The notes under the pieces were generated by a model. That model was given only the letters and a program-made list of their open reading frames with translations. It made no database searches and was not told where the DNA came from. 64,000 bases of DNA from Mariniflexile maritimum (GTDB taxonomy: Bacteria > Bacteroidota > Bacteroidia > Flavobacteriales > Flavobacteriaceae), in contig NZ_WRPN01000003.1 in NCBI RefSeq assembly GCF_009746565.1, positions 248,001-312,000 on the forward strand, written 5' to 3'. Position 1 is the first letter of the stretch, and the number at the start of each line of letters is the position of its first letter. Shown in pieces: positions 44,852-54,756 of this stretch. The position numbers and the translations under genes were made by a program.

Positions 44852-45985
44852 ATGGCACAGGCAAAAACGTTTTACATAGCATTAGGAAGCAACAAAGGCG
44901 ATAAATTTAAAAATCTGCAGGAGGCTATCGATTTAATATATTTGAAAATAGGCACGATATCGCGTATTTCAAAAGTGTACAAATCGCCTGCTCTTGGTTT
45001 TGAAAGCGACGATTTTTTTAACGCCTGTTTGGTTGTTGAAAGCGATTTGCAACCAGAAACCGTGCTTCAAGAATTACTGGCCATTGAAACCCGTTTAGGG
45101 CGTGTAAGAACAGGAACAGCCCAATACGAAGCCCGAACCATCGACCTGGATATTATTTTTGTTGAAGACAGCATCATTCACACCCAAACACTTCAAGTAC
45201 CGCATCAAGACATGCAGAAACGCTTGTTTGTTTTAATGCCATTGAATGATGTGGCACCCACTTTAAAGCATCCAACATTAGGGGAAAACGTTGCCAATTT
45301 ATTGGAAACTTGCACCGATACCAGTGTGTTGGAACCCATAAACATTTGGTTAAAAAACCCAAGTAAAGCCTACGATTTCTCAAAATTAAGCTACATCGCC
45401 ATTGAAGGAAATATTGGTGCCGGAAAAACCAGTCTAGCCACTAAAATAGCCCACGAATTTAATGCAAAACTTATTTTGGAACGTTTTGCAGACAACCCGT
45501 TTTTGCCCAAGTTCTATAACGACGCAGCACGTTACGCCTTTCCTTTGGAAATGTCGTTTTTGGCCGATCGCTACCAACAAATTAGCGACGATTTATCGCA
45601 ACTCGATTTGTTTAAGGATTTCATAGTGAGCGATTACGATGTGTTTAAATCGCTTATATTTTCAAAAGTAACCTTGCAGGAAGATGAGTTTAAGCTCTAC
45701 CGTAAACTGTTCTACCTTATGTACAAAGACTTGCGCAAACCCGATTTATATGTGTATTTGTACCAAAATACCGAAAGTTTACAGGCCAATATTAAAAAAC
45801 GGGGGCGCGATTACGAACAAAATATTGAAAACGATTACCTAGAAAAAATAAACACCGGCTATTTGGAGTTTTTAAAGACCCAAACCGATTTTAACGTAAA
45901 GATTATTGATATTTCAGACAGGGACTTTATTGAAAACCGCATGGACTACTTATGGATTTTGGGCGAAATTTGCTCCAAAAACTAA
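44852..45985 (+). CDS. Fused HPPK (FolK) and deoxynucleoside kinase
   Basis: A 377-residue two-enzyme chain. Residues 1-155 are 6-hydroxymethyl-7,8-dihydropterin pyrophosphokinase (folate synthesis): FYIALGSNKGDK, ARTIDLDIIF and PHQDMQKRLFVLMPLND. Residues 170-377 are a deoxynucleoside kinase: P-loop IEGNIGAGKTSLA, ERFADNPFLPKFY, then KRGRDYEQNIENDYLEKI of the lid. The ATG at 44852 is chosen over the TTG at 44840. Both halves look complete. The fusion is, from memory, common in this phylum, and the best guess is that it links folate and dNTP supply. Confidence 0.92.
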   Translation: MAQAKTFYIALGSNKGDKFKNLQEAIDLIYLKIGTISRISKVYKSPALGFESDDFFNACLVVESDLQPETVLQELLAIETRLGRVRTGTAQYEARTIDLDIIFVEDSIIHTQTLQVPHQDMQKRLFVLMPLNDVAPTLKHPTLGENVANLLETCTDTSVLEPINIWLKNPSKAYDFSKLSYIAIEGNIGAGKTSLATKIAHEFNAKLILERFADNPFLPKFYNDAARYAFPLEMSFLADRYQQISDDLSQLDLFKDFIVSDYDVFKSLIFSKVTLQEDEFKLYRKLFYLMYKDLRKPDLYVYLYQNTESLQANIKKRGRDYEQNIENDYLEKINTGYLEFLKTQTDFNVKIIDISDRDFIENRMDYLWILGEICSKN

Positions 45986-46036
45986 GTGATTAAAAAGTTT
46001 TTGTTCTCTTTTAATTGGGTTCCTTTTAGCGGAGTA

Positions 46037-46474
46037 TCAAGCTACATTGGCCTCGTGCCGCTTCATGGCATGCATAGCGGTTTCAATGGCGTCTCTTTGT
46101 TTAACCAATAATTTGCAAACAGATAAGGGCATGTTCATTTCCCTCAGTAAATCATTATAGTGCTCAATGTTCAATTGCTTTATTCTATAAACTTCATCAA
46201 GCACATCGCTCTCATTTTCCATCAGCACGATGTTTCTAAAATTTACATCTATTTTATAAAGATGGTTGCTTCTGGACCCCGAGTGTGTAACCTTACCGCC
46301 AAATTTTTCAATTTCCGCGCTTAAATCCTTGCCAAATTGGTGCCTTTTATAACCTTGAGCCCTAAAAAATGATTTTAAATTATTATCCGTTACATTTTCA
46401 AGTGCCCCTAAGTATATTTGCTCTATCTCATAATTCATGTTCAATAAATTATTTAATTTTCTTAAATGTTCCAT
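46037..46474 (-). CDS. DUF2383/PA2169-like four-helix protein
   Basis: A 145-residue soluble, helical protein. The start LRKLNNLLNMNYEIEQIYLGALENV and the Glu/His placement in the helices resemble the ferritin-like DUF2383 family often linked to stress. No function is established. Single gene, convergent with the HPPK-dNK gene and divergent from trmN6. Confidence 0.7.
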   Translation of the reverse strand: MEHLRKLNNLLNMNYEIEQIYLGALENVTDNNLKSFFRAQGYKRHQFGKDLSAEIEKFGGKVTHSGSRSNHLYKIDVNFRNIVLMENESDVLDEVYRIKQLNIEHYNDLLREMNMPLSVCKLLVKQRDAIETAMHAMKRHEANVA

Positions 46475-46597
46475 AGCTATCCGTTTTAATTATTTTCCCT
46501 ATTTCACTATATATACGATTACATAACTGGGTTTAGAACCTAAAATTTTATATTTTAACACACTTTAGCATATTTTATCATTTTTTAACAAAAACAC

Positions 46598-47329
46598 ATG
46601 TCAAACCATCCATTTGTTTTCAAGGAATTTTCCATAAACCAACACCAATGCGCCATGAAAATTGGCACCGATGCCGTTTTGTTGGGCGCATGGACATCTT
46701 TGGATAAAAACCCGTTTTCCATACTCGATATTGGCGCGGGCACAGGCATTTTGGCCCTTATTTTGGCACAACGTAGCGCTGCGGTGCCGATAGCTATCGA
46801 AATAATTGATGCTATTGAAATAGATGCCGATGCCTACGAACAATGTGTGGAAAACTTTGAAGCATCACCCTGGGGCGACCGCTTGTTTTGTTACCATGCC
46901 TCATTACAAGAATTTGTTGACGAAATTGAAGATAGATACGATTTAATAATTTCAAATCCACCGTTTTATTCGGAAGATTATAAACCAAAAAACCATCAGC
47001 GCGATCTGGCACGTTTCAATGATGCCATGCCTTTTGAGCACTTAATTGCGGGCGTTTCAAAATTATTGTCGGATGAAGGCATATTTTCGGCAATTATCCC
47101 TTTTAAGGAAGAAACTAGGTTTCTCACCATTGCTTCCCGTTTCAACTTATTTCCCAACAGGATTTTGCATGTAAAAGGAACCCCAACTTCGGAAGTGAAG
47201 CGTAGCCTTTTGGAAGTATCCTTCCGCGAAAGCGCTATTGAAATGAAGGAATTAATTATTGAAACCGAACGCCACCAATACACCCAAGATTATATCCATT
47301 TAACCAAAGATTTCTACTTGAAAATGTAA
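46598..47329 (+). CDS. trmN6: tRNA1(Val) (adenine37-N6)-methyltransferase
   Basis: A 243-residue methyltransferase of the YfiC family. The start PFVFKEFSINQHQCAMKIGTDAVLLGAW, the SAM loop LDIGAGTGILALILA and the catalytic NPPF in LIISNPPFYSED identify an N6-adenine enzyme. Target assignment to tRNA-Val A37 follows the E. coli homologue. A 51-base gap separates it from the dehydrogenase gene downstream. Confidence 0.92.
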   Translation: MSNHPFVFKEFSINQHQCAMKIGTDAVLLGAWTSLDKNPFSILDIGAGTGILALILAQRSAAVPIAIEIIDAIEIDADAYEQCVENFEASPWGDRLFCYHASLQEFVDEIEDRYDLIISNPPFYSEDYKPKNHQRDLARFNDAMPFEHLIAGVSKLLSDEGIFSAIIPFKEETRFLTIASRFNLFPNRILHVKGTPTSEVKRSLLEVSFRESAIEMKELIIETERHQYTQDYIHLTKDFYLKM

Positions 47330-47380
47330 CGAACCATGCTGAATTTGTTAGATTAGTGATACCAAAAAGCCTTTAAGCCC

Positions 47381-48559
47381 ATGAAACCAGATGCATTTGA
47401 AGCCCCCGATTATTACCTTGTTGACGAACTGCTAACCGATGAGCATAAACTGGTTAGAAACACCGCCAGAACTTGGGTAAAACGCCACCTATCGCCCATT
47501 ATTGAAGACTATGCCCAAAAAGCCGAATTTCCAAAACAATTAATAAGCGGTCTAGCCGAGGTTGGCGCTTTTGGTTCCTACATTCCTGTGGAATATGGCG
47601 GTGCTGGCCTGGACCAAATATCGTATGGGTTGATTATGCAGGAAATGGAACGCGGCGACTCGGGCATTCGCAGTACGGCCTCGGTGCAATCATCGCTAGT
47701 AATGTACCCTATTTGGAACTATGGAAGCGAAGCCCAACGCCAAAAATACCTGCCCAAATTGGCAACCGGCGAATGGATGGGGTGTTTTGGCTTAACCGAA
47801 CCCGACCATGGCAGTAACCCCGCAGCCATGAAAACTCATTTTATGGACAAAGGCGACCATTTTTTATTGAACGGTGCCAAAATGTGGATTAGCAATGCAC
47901 CTTTTGCACAAGTGGCCGTGGTTTGGGCCAAAGATGAAACCGGGCGCATTCATGGCCTACTTGTAGAACGCGGTATGGAAGGGTTTACAACCCCCGAAAC
48001 CCATAACAAATGGTCGTTGCGCGCGAGTGCCACGGGCGAACTCATTTTCGATAATGTAAAAGTGCCCAAAGAAAATATATTGCCCAACAAATCGGGTTTG
48101 GGTGCTGCACTTAGTTGTTTGGATGCTGCACGCTATGGCATTGCGTGGGGCGCTATGGGTGCTGCCATGGATTGCTATGATACCGCGCTTAGATATTGTA
48201 AAGAACGCCAGCAATTCGGAAAACCTATTGGGCAATTTCAACTGCAACAAAAAAAATTGGCAGAAATGATTACCGAAATAACCAAAGCGCAACTTTTAAC
48301 TTGGCGCTTAGGCGTTTTAAAAAACGAGAACAAAGCAACCTCGGCACAAATATCCATGGCAAAACGAAACAATGTTGCCATGGCCATACAAATTGCTAGG
48401 GAAGCACGCCAAATGCTGGGAGCCATGGGCATAACGGGCGATTATTCCATTATGCGGCATGCCATGAACCTTGAAAGCGTGATTACTTATGAAGGCACAC
48501 ATGATATTCATTTATTAATAACCGGCATGGACGTAACGGGCTTAAATGCTTTTAAATAA
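47381..48559 (+). CDS. Acyl-CoA dehydrogenase, glutaryl-CoA dehydrogenase type
   Basis: A 392-residue FAD enzyme. GCFGLTEPDHGSNPAAM and MWISNAPFAQVAVVWAK bind FAD; the catalytic Glu is in ITYEGTHDIH near the C-terminus; MERGDSGIRSTASVQSSL is the block typical of glutaryl-CoA dehydrogenase, which oxidises and decarboxylates glutaryl-CoA in lysine and tryptophan breakdown. No neighbouring catabolic genes support the substrate, so it rests on motifs. Confidence 0.88.
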   Translation: MKPDAFEAPDYYLVDELLTDEHKLVRNTARTWVKRHLSPIIEDYAQKAEFPKQLISGLAEVGAFGSYIPVEYGGAGLDQISYGLIMQEMERGDSGIRSTASVQSSLVMYPIWNYGSEAQRQKYLPKLATGEWMGCFGLTEPDHGSNPAAMKTHFMDKGDHFLLNGAKMWISNAPFAQVAVVWAKDETGRIHGLLVERGMEGFTTPETHNKWSLRASATGELIFDNVKVPKENILPNKSGLGAALSCLDAARYGIAWGAMGAAMDCYDTALRYCKERQQFGKPIGQFQLQQKKLAEMITEITKAQLLTWRLGVLKNENKATSAQISMAKRNNVAMAIQIAREARQMLGAMGITGDYSIMRHAMNLESVITYEGTHDIHLLITGMDVTGLNAFK

Positions 48560-48768
48560 AATGAAGCAATATGGAATAATTTGATGTAAAAATCGTTCAA
48601 CAAGTTGTCTTTTTTAAGCAATTGCACAGCATTTATCGTTCAGAATCAATCCTATAAAAAAGTAACGTATGACAAATATCATCTTTATTAAAAACCGCAG
48701 CGAGTAATTTTGGCACGTCCCAATGGAAAACAGGAAAATTTCAACCACAGCATCTAATTAATCTTCAA

Positions 48769-51700
48769 ATGGAAAACAGCAGCAAAATAACAAACGATAC
48801 CACCAACCAAAGCAGAAAAGACACCGTTCAGTACATCAATCTTCAATTGGCCGCCCTAGGGCAACCGCTTTTTCAGGACCATGAGGATGATTCCGTTAAA
48901 TTTTGTAACCCAAAATTTCAAACTTTAACCAACGGACTAATTAAGGGTTTTAAGGAAAAATCGCGATTGTTGTCGCAACACTTGGCACCAGCCGATGCGC
49001 GTATCCAAAATTTCTTAAATGATTATTTAAAAGAATTGGATTTTAACAAACCGTATGCATTACCAAACAACACGCTTATATTAACCCAAAAAGGTCATGC
49101 CCGCGAAATTAGTTTGCCTCCCAATGGAAATAGTTTTAAAAGTGACGATATAATATCGCACCGCATAAAACAAGGCATCTTAAATAACCCCATTAACGAT
49201 AAACGGACTACCAAAGGCACCTTTCATATCGTTGAAGGCCCTTTGCCCGTACCATTGGATAAAAAGGAAGTGCCAAAAATTGCTTTTGCCCACTTTTTAA
49301 ATGCTGCTTTCAATCCGTCGGATGCGCTAAAAACCTTACCGTTTACAGCCAACCAAAAAGATCAGGCCAAATTAATGGTATCCCTGTTATTACGTCCTAT
49401 GGTTTGCCCCGAGGTAAAAGGGGTTATTTCCAAAAAAAGTATGGAAGTGCGCTTTTTCGCCCCAGGAAGTTTAGTAAGTAATCTGGATTTTGTGGAATCT
49501 ATTTTCGGTAATGCCGGCGACCCCAATTTAGCGCAAAACGATGCGGCCTTAGATACCGAACATTGGACAGGGCATACCGGTTGCATCATTTTAGCCCCTC
49601 AATTAAAAACACTTACCAAAAAAGAGGTGGGCCTACCACACTGGGATCAAGCAACAGACCGCCAAAAAAGCGAAGGCATGTGCTGGAAAAAAGACAACGA
49701 ACTATACAACGATGGCGGTGCGTTTAAAGTAACCTGTAGAGACGACCGTGGCGTGGTGGTTACCATTATTGCCGATAATTATTTTGGCTATTCCAAAAAG
49801 GAAATTAAAACACAAATAAGTTATTCAGCCAATTTATTTGGGTTGGTTGAAGAAGAACACTCTGGCGGTGCCATTGCCTATCCACGTGGTGTTATGGGCG
49901 ATATTGTTGATGGTGCTACTTTCACTAAAAAATTCGACAACCGTTTTATGTTTGAGGATGTAAAAACATTACTGGGCGACCGGATAGACCTAAAACCCGA
50001 AAATTATGCCATCGACAAAAACTATCCTAATTTAGTTTATATTCCAGAGAATGCCTACATAAACACAAATACCAACAGCATCACTTGGACTCACAATAAC
50101 CAAGAACAAAAATTAACCTTATCGCCCAATAAAACGTACATCCACCCCACGGGCAATAAATTCAAACTGGAAAAACATAAAGCCATTTCGTTGTGGCGCA
50201 TCGTAAACACCGCACCCGAAGGCACTTTTTGCCATAAACCGTGTACGGTTTCCGGTGGCGGAAAATCGGAAATCTCAAAATCGATGCTAAATGCGATTAC
50301 ATATAGCGCTTTTAACGTAATTGACATTGATGCCGATTTTAAAAAAGCCGATGAAATTATCGAATACGATTATTCAAAACGCTGGAAACATTACGACCCA
50401 ACGTTACCACCATCCGAACCGTTTTTGAGCCCGAAACGAACCTTAGGTTCTGCTGTACGCTTATTGCAGCCTTTAGACGAATATAGCGATGAATACAACC
50501 AATTTGTAAAAAACATACCCGTTCACATTCGCTCGTTGGTGCTTTTTGTGAAGCGTTTGTACCGACAGGATTACGACTCGTTAAACTGGAAAGACTGCAT
50601 GTCGGTTGATATCATAAATGGCCAAAAAGGCACCGGACTTAATTACTTTAACAACCCCGTGGTTGGTAGCTATGTGCGCATTGGCTTTAACCAAGAAGGG
50701 CGTTGGTTGCTCAATAAATTGCGATCCGATTTTTCAGCGAGCCAAAAAATACAAATGGAAGATGACATTTCCGCATCCATCACTTTACCTCGAAGCCAAT
50801 TCAAAAACTTAAATCCAGAATTAAAAAATGCGAGTTTTAAAGTGGTTGCCAACTGCGAAAGCTATCTGTTCCAAAGGCCCGACGAAGCCATCATTAGAGG
50901 CTATGATGAAGGTGCCGAACGCGATATCGTTTCACCAGATACCTTCCTAACCAATTATGAGCTGCTTACAAAAAAGGATGCCATCAAAATTTACGAAGAC
51001 ACCATTAATTTCGATAAATACACCCAACCTGTTAAAGACCTTATTTTAAGCATGGTTAACAGCGAAAATGAAGAAGAGTATTTTTGTTTGCCTTCGCACA
51101 CCCGCATTGTTGATGGCGAACCCACCAAAAACCCGCGTTATTTAGAAAAAAACATTTTTATAAACGAAACGGAAGCGAGTTATTTAGGTGAAATAGGGGT
51201 GCGATTATACCGAAAAATAAAATCGGAAGACCCCGTAATCCATGTGGTCAATGCCGTTTTACCGGGCAGAAGAAACAACCCCGTTGATAAAAAAGCGGGC
51301 ATCCGTCCTTTGGCGGTTTATAACCCTATACATTACCAAGAAACGCCCGAACTGTTCATGGATTTTATTTGTAGCCTTACCGGTAAATCACCATCAACCA
51401 CCGGTGCGGGCTCTGAGGGAGCTTTAACAAAAGGCCCTTTCAACATGTTAACGCCCACAACCGATTTAAACAATGCACTATTATCGCATATTTTAACAGA
51501 ATCGAATGCATTTAGTACCGCGGCGGGCTATGTAGGGGCCGAAAATAAAGTGGACCACGACATTAGTTTATTGATTCCCGAAATTTGGGCGCGTTTGGAT
51601 GAAAAAGACCGCGACCCAAAATTACTTATTGAAGATGGTTCACTTGAAAAAATAGATGATTTTGAATATCATGGTAAAAAAGTATTGGCAAGTCGTTTGG

Positions 51701-52248
51701 GTTACAGAATAACCAGTAGGTTTTCTTTAAGATGTTTGAACAAATTGTTTGATGAGCCCAATGCTGTTTTCAATGAAAAAATGCTGAAACCAGAATTACA
51801 GGGCATGGACGATTATGTTGACGGCATTAACAACATTGTTGAAGCACAGCAAAAAGTGGCCTTACGCTATTTTGAAGATGGCAGTGTAGCATCGGCCATT
51901 CCGCCATTAAAAATACTTTTGCACATCATGGCGTATGGCCATTTTGAAGGCAAAGCGATTAACGACCCCGAATTAAGACAGTATTTTGAGCGCGACTATA
52001 TTATTAAAAGCGACTGGTACCAAGAGCGGTTGAAGCTAAAACAAACAAAAGATGCGGCTTTTTACAGTTCGCAAATAACCTATTTGGAAACATTTATTGC
52101 CAACCCCAACAATGCCGGTTTAGTTGCTGAAATGGCCATTGAAGCCCGCTTACAAAAGGTAAGGCAATGGCATAAGGAAGCAATATCGGAAGCCTATTTT
52201 AACAGCTTGATAGGCACCATTGGCGCAGACCCTTTGTGCCGAAAGTAA
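48769..52248 (+). CDS. Large P-loop protein, possible pyrophosphate-type PEP carboxykinase
   Basis: A 1159-residue soluble protein without signal or membrane segment. A kinase-1a-like loop TVSGGGKSEISKS (about 493-505, Lys499) follows CHKPC, and VIDIDADFKKADEI a little later could be the kinase-2/metal motif; TGHTGCIILAPQL and VTCRDDRGVVVTIIADNYFG are further conserved-looking blocks. Size and these motifs fit the PPi-dependent PEPCK family (EC 4.1.1.38) described from Entamoeba and Propionibacterium, much larger than ATP/GTP PEPCK. The call is from memory of that family and not certain. It stands alone and ends in a strong hairpin terminator. Confidence 0.55.
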   Translation: MENSSKITNDTTNQSRKDTVQYINLQLAALGQPLFQDHEDDSVKFCNPKFQTLTNGLIKGFKEKSRLLSQHLAPADARIQNFLNDYLKELDFNKPYALPNNTLILTQKGHAREISLPPNGNSFKSDDIISHRIKQGILNNPINDKRTTKGTFHIVEGPLPVPLDKKEVPKIAFAHFLNAAFNPSDALKTLPFTANQKDQAKLMVSLLLRPMVCPEVKGVISKKSMEVRFFAPGSLVSNLDFVESIFGNAGDPNLAQNDAALDTEHWTGHTGCIILAPQLKTLTKKEVGLPHWDQATDRQKSEGMCWKKDNELYNDGGAFKVTCRDDRGVVVTIIADNYFGYSKKEIKTQISYSANLFGLVEEEHSGGAIAYPRGVMGDIVDGATFTKKFDNRFMFEDVKTLLGDRIDLKPENYAIDKNYPNLVYIPENAYINTNTNSITWTHNNQEQKLTLSPNKTYIHPTGNKFKLEKHKAISLWRIVNTAPEGTFCHKPCTVSGGGKSEISKSMLNAITYSAFNVIDIDADFKKADEIIEYDYSKRWKHYDPTLPPSEPFLSPKRTLGSAVRLLQPLDEYSDEYNQFVKNIPVHIRSLVLFVKRLYRQDYDSLNWKDCMSVDIINGQKGTGLNYFNNPVVGSYVRIGFNQEGRWLLNKLRSDFSASQKIQMEDDISASITLPRSQFKNLNPELKNASFKVVANCESYLFQRPDEAIIRGYDEGAERDIVSPDTFLTNYELLTKKDAIKIYEDTINFDKYTQPVKDLILSMVNSENEEEYFCLPSHTRIVDGEPTKNPRYLEKNIFINETEASYLGEIGVRLYRKIKSEDPVIHVVNAVLPGRRNNPVDKKAGIRPLAVYNPIHYQETPELFMDFICSLTGKSPSTTGAGSEGALTKGPFNMLTPTTDLNNALLSHILTESNAFSTAAGYVGAENKVDHDISLLIPEIWARLDEKDRDPKLLIEDGSLEKIDDFEYHGKKVLASRLGYRITSRFSLRCLNKLFDEPNAVFNEKMLKPELQGMDDYVDGINNIVEAQQKVALRYFEDGSVASAIPPLKILLHIMAYGHFEGKAINDPELRQYFERDYIIKSDWYQERLKLKQTKDAAFYSSQITYLETFIANPNNAGLVAEMAIEARLQKVRQWHKEAISEAYFNSLIGTIGADPLCRK

Positions 52249-52287
52249 ATGACAGCCATTTAGTATTTTAAGACTTGCTCTTTTTCC

Positions 52288-52330
52288 AGACCTCACAGGA
52301 GTTAAAAAAACCTGTGAGGTCTGTTTTTTC
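52288..52330 (+). terminator. Strong hairpin terminator after the 1159-residue protein
   Basis: AGACCTCACAGG (52288-52299) pairs perfectly over 12 bp with CCTGTGAGGTCT (52311-52322), loop AGTTAAAAAAA, then GTTTTTTCC. The same stem is, from memory, a common dispersed repeat in this phylum. The remainder of the 352-base gap to 52600 shows nothing clear; a 73-codon minus frame there is not convincing. Confidence 0.75.
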
Positions 52331-52600
52331 CAATAAAAGGCGCGTCGTTTTTTTTTATCCTATTTACTAAACCCGTAGTAAATTCTTGTAGGATGATAGA
52401 ATGCTTAAAAAAGATACATTTACAGCTTATATTTAGCCTATTTTCATTTTCAAACAACCCTATAATCCACGCTGTTTTTAACAATCTGCGTAACGATTGA
52501 TTTCTTAGAACAACCAAAACCAATGGGGCTTTTTACAGAGGCCTTTTTTTTTTTAGAAACCTTCATATCAAAAAATGTGTATATTTATTTAAAAAAAATT

Positions 52601-53368
52601 ATGATGATAAAGAACTTATATTTTCTGTTAAGCTGTTTTTGTTGTTTATTTATGAATTGCCAAAACGACCCGATTCCAAAACAAGAAAAAACCGAAATAG
52701 TAGGTATTGAAACACAGCAGCCCGAACCACAGCCACAACCCGAACCCAACCCCGATATGCCGCAAAACCCTTCAAACATAAAAATACTTGCGCTTGGCGA
52801 TAGCTATACCATTGGCGAAAGCGTATGTGAAACCTGCCGATTTCCTGAACAATTGAAAAAAGGCATGAGCGAAAAATTAAAAAATGCACTTGTTACTTTA
52901 AATATTGTTGCCCGTACGGGATGGACCACGTCGTCGTTAAAAAATGCCATCTCAAACGCCAATTTGTCCACGGATCACGATTTGGTAACGCTTCTTATTG
53001 GGGTGAACAACCAATACCAAAACCAACCGTTTGAAATGTTCCAAAACGAGTTTCCGGAGTTGGCCAATGCTGCCATTCAATATGCAAAAGGAGAAAAAAA
53101 GAACGTTATCGTTATTTCCATTCCAGATTATGCCTATACACCCTTTGGCAAGGGAAACAAGGCCATTTCTGAAGCCATTGACCGCTACAACAATTTTATT
53201 GAATCCTATTGCTCTCAAAAGGGCATTACCTATATTTACATTACCGACATCACACGAAAAGGATTGCTAGAACCCAATTTGGTAGCCTCCGATGGGTTAC
53301 ATCCTTCGGAAGTTGCTTATTCCAGATTTGTCGAACGCCTCCTTCCTGTGGCATTAGGAAAACTTTAG
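52601..53368 (+). CDS. SGNH/GDSL hydrolase lipoprotein
   Basis: A 255-residue secreted esterase-like protein; start at 52601 (MMIKNLYFLLSCFCCLFMNC), where the lipoprotein signal begins; the longer frame from 52523 is unlikely. A short Pro/Glu/Gln linker (QPEPQPQPEPNPDMPQNP) follows the anchor. Block I GDSYTIGES carries the nucleophile Ser; LLIGVNNQYQ is block III; DGLHPSE gives Asp and His. Substrate unknown, perhaps acyl groups on surface glycans. It lies 7 bases before a metallophosphoesterase. Confidence 0.88.
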   Translation: MMIKNLYFLLSCFCCLFMNCQNDPIPKQEKTEIVGIETQQPEPQPQPEPNPDMPQNPSNIKILALGDSYTIGESVCETCRFPEQLKKGMSEKLKNALVTLNIVARTGWTTSSLKNAISNANLSTDHDLVTLLIGVNNQYQNQPFEMFQNEFPELANAAIQYAKGEKKNVIVISIPDYAYTPFGKGNKAISEAIDRYNNFIESYCSQKGITYIYITDITRKGLLEPNLVASDGLHPSEVAYSRFVERLLPVALGKL

Positions 53369-53375
53369 AACTGCT

Positions 53376-54275
53376 ATGTTTACAACCAAACGAAGATTGG
53401 ATAACGCTTATAAAAAAGCAAAAATCATTGATTTTGATGATAGTAGCAAATTCATTTTATTCAGTGATTGCCACAGAAGCGACAATAGTTTTGCCGACGA
53501 TTTTGCCAATAACCGGAACATTTATTTTCACGCACTTCGCCATTATTACAACCATGGTTTTATGTATTGTGAAATTGGCGACGGTGATGAGCTATGGGAA
53601 AACATAGCGTTTGAACCCATTTTTGAAGCCCATAAAAACGTGTACATGCTCATGCAACTGTTCCATAAACAAAACCGTTTGCACATGCTTTGGGGCAACC
53701 ACGATATGGTTTACCGAAACCCCAATTATGTTAAAAAACACCTTTCAACCTATTTCGACAAGGTAACGGGTGAAGAGGTTGAATTGTTTAAGAACATCAA
53801 GTACCATGAAAGCGTTATTTTAAAACATACCGAAACGGGACAGGAACTTTTTTTAACCCACGGACATCAGGCCGATGCCTGGAACTATATCTTTTGGAAA
53901 TGGAGTCGGTTTTTAGTTAGGATTCTGTGGAAACCCTTGAACGTGATGGGTATTTCAGACCCCACACAACCTGCCAAAAATTACAAGGAACTGATAAAGA
54001 TTGAACGGCGCACCAAAAAATGGATCATAGAAAACAATAATATCATTACCATAGTGGGCCATACCCACCGCCCCAGGTTTCCAGAACATGGTGATATTGC
54101 TTATTTTAACGATGGTAGTTGTGTGCACCCTAGAAGCATCACCGGCATAGAAATTGAAAATGGCGAAATTTGCTTGGTAAAATGGCAAATCAATACCAAT
54201 AACGACGGTATTTTACAAATTGTTAGAGATGTTTTAGAGGGCCCCAGAAAAATAAGTGGCTATAAAACCAATTAG
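53376..54275 (+). CDS. Calcineurin-like metallophosphoesterase
   Basis: A 299-residue cytosolic phosphoesterase with the dimetal motifs in order: SDCHRSDN (Asp, His), GDGDELWE (Asp), GNHDMVY, THGHQAD, and VGHTHRP. It has no signal peptide. Substrate unknown; UDP-diacylglucosamine hydrolase (LpxH) has similar motifs but is shorter. Probably co-transcribed with the SGNH gene. The 3' end overlaps the convergent ferredoxin gene by 4 bases. Confidence 0.88.
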   Translation: MFTTKRRLDNAYKKAKIIDFDDSSKFILFSDCHRSDNSFADDFANNRNIYFHALRHYYNHGFMYCEIGDGDELWENIAFEPIFEAHKNVYMLMQLFHKQNRLHMLWGNHDMVYRNPNYVKKHLSTYFDKVTGEEVELFKNIKYHESVILKHTETGQELFLTHGHQADAWNYIFWKWSRFLVRILWKPLNVMGISDPTQPAKNYKELIKIERRTKKWIIENNNIITIVGHTHRPRFPEHGDIAYFNDGSCVHPRSITGIEIENGEICLVKWQINTNNDGILQIVRDVLEGPRKISGYKTN

Positions 54276-54601
54276 CACTCGGGGGCAAGCTGTACTTCCA
54301 AGCCGTTTAAATCGGGCGTCATTTGTATTTGGCAACCCAAACGGCTATTGACCTTCACATCAAAGGCTTCAGAGAGCATCGCTTCTTCATCATCGCTCAT
54401 TTCGGGCAATTCCGTATTGCTTAAAACATAACATTGGCAAGAGGCACACATAGCCATACCACCGCAAACGCCAATGGTACCTTCTGGCGCAAGTTCATAC
54501 GAACGTACCACTTCCATAAGGTTCATAGCCATATCGGTAGGTGCTGAAACTTGGTGTTTTTTACCGTCTCTATCTGTAATGTTTATGGTAATATCTATCA
54601 T
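54272..54601 (-). CDS. 2Fe-2S ferredoxin (adrenodoxin type)
   Basis: A 109-residue electron carrier. Cluster cysteines are Cys46, Cys52, Cys55 and Cys90, spaced C-x5-C-x2-C-x34-C (GVCGGMAMCASCQC and RLGCQIQ). The acidic block ELPEMSDDEEAML is typical of adrenodoxin-like proteins that serve oxygenases or Fe-S assembly. No partner reductase is beside it. Confidence 0.92.
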   Translation of the reverse strand: MIDITINITDRDGKKHQVSAPTDMAMNLMEVVRSYELAPEGTIGVCGGMAMCASCQCYVLSNTELPEMSDDEEAMLSEAFDVKVNSRLGCQIQMTPDLNGLEVQLAPEC

Positions 54602-54756
54602 TTTTACTGCGCTGGTATTTTAATTCAGGGTTCTATTCTTTTTGGTCTTTCGTAATTTTTAAACGAAAGTTCGGCAAAAATAAAACATTTTTTTTTATCA
54701 GCAAATTTTAATTCCTATTATTTTTATAGACTTAATAGGGTAATTTTTGCATCATC

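Noticed and set aside
52302-52523. 73-residue minus-strand ORF
   Set aside because: It begins in a T/A-rich leader, runs into a terminator hairpin and has no protein-like composition.
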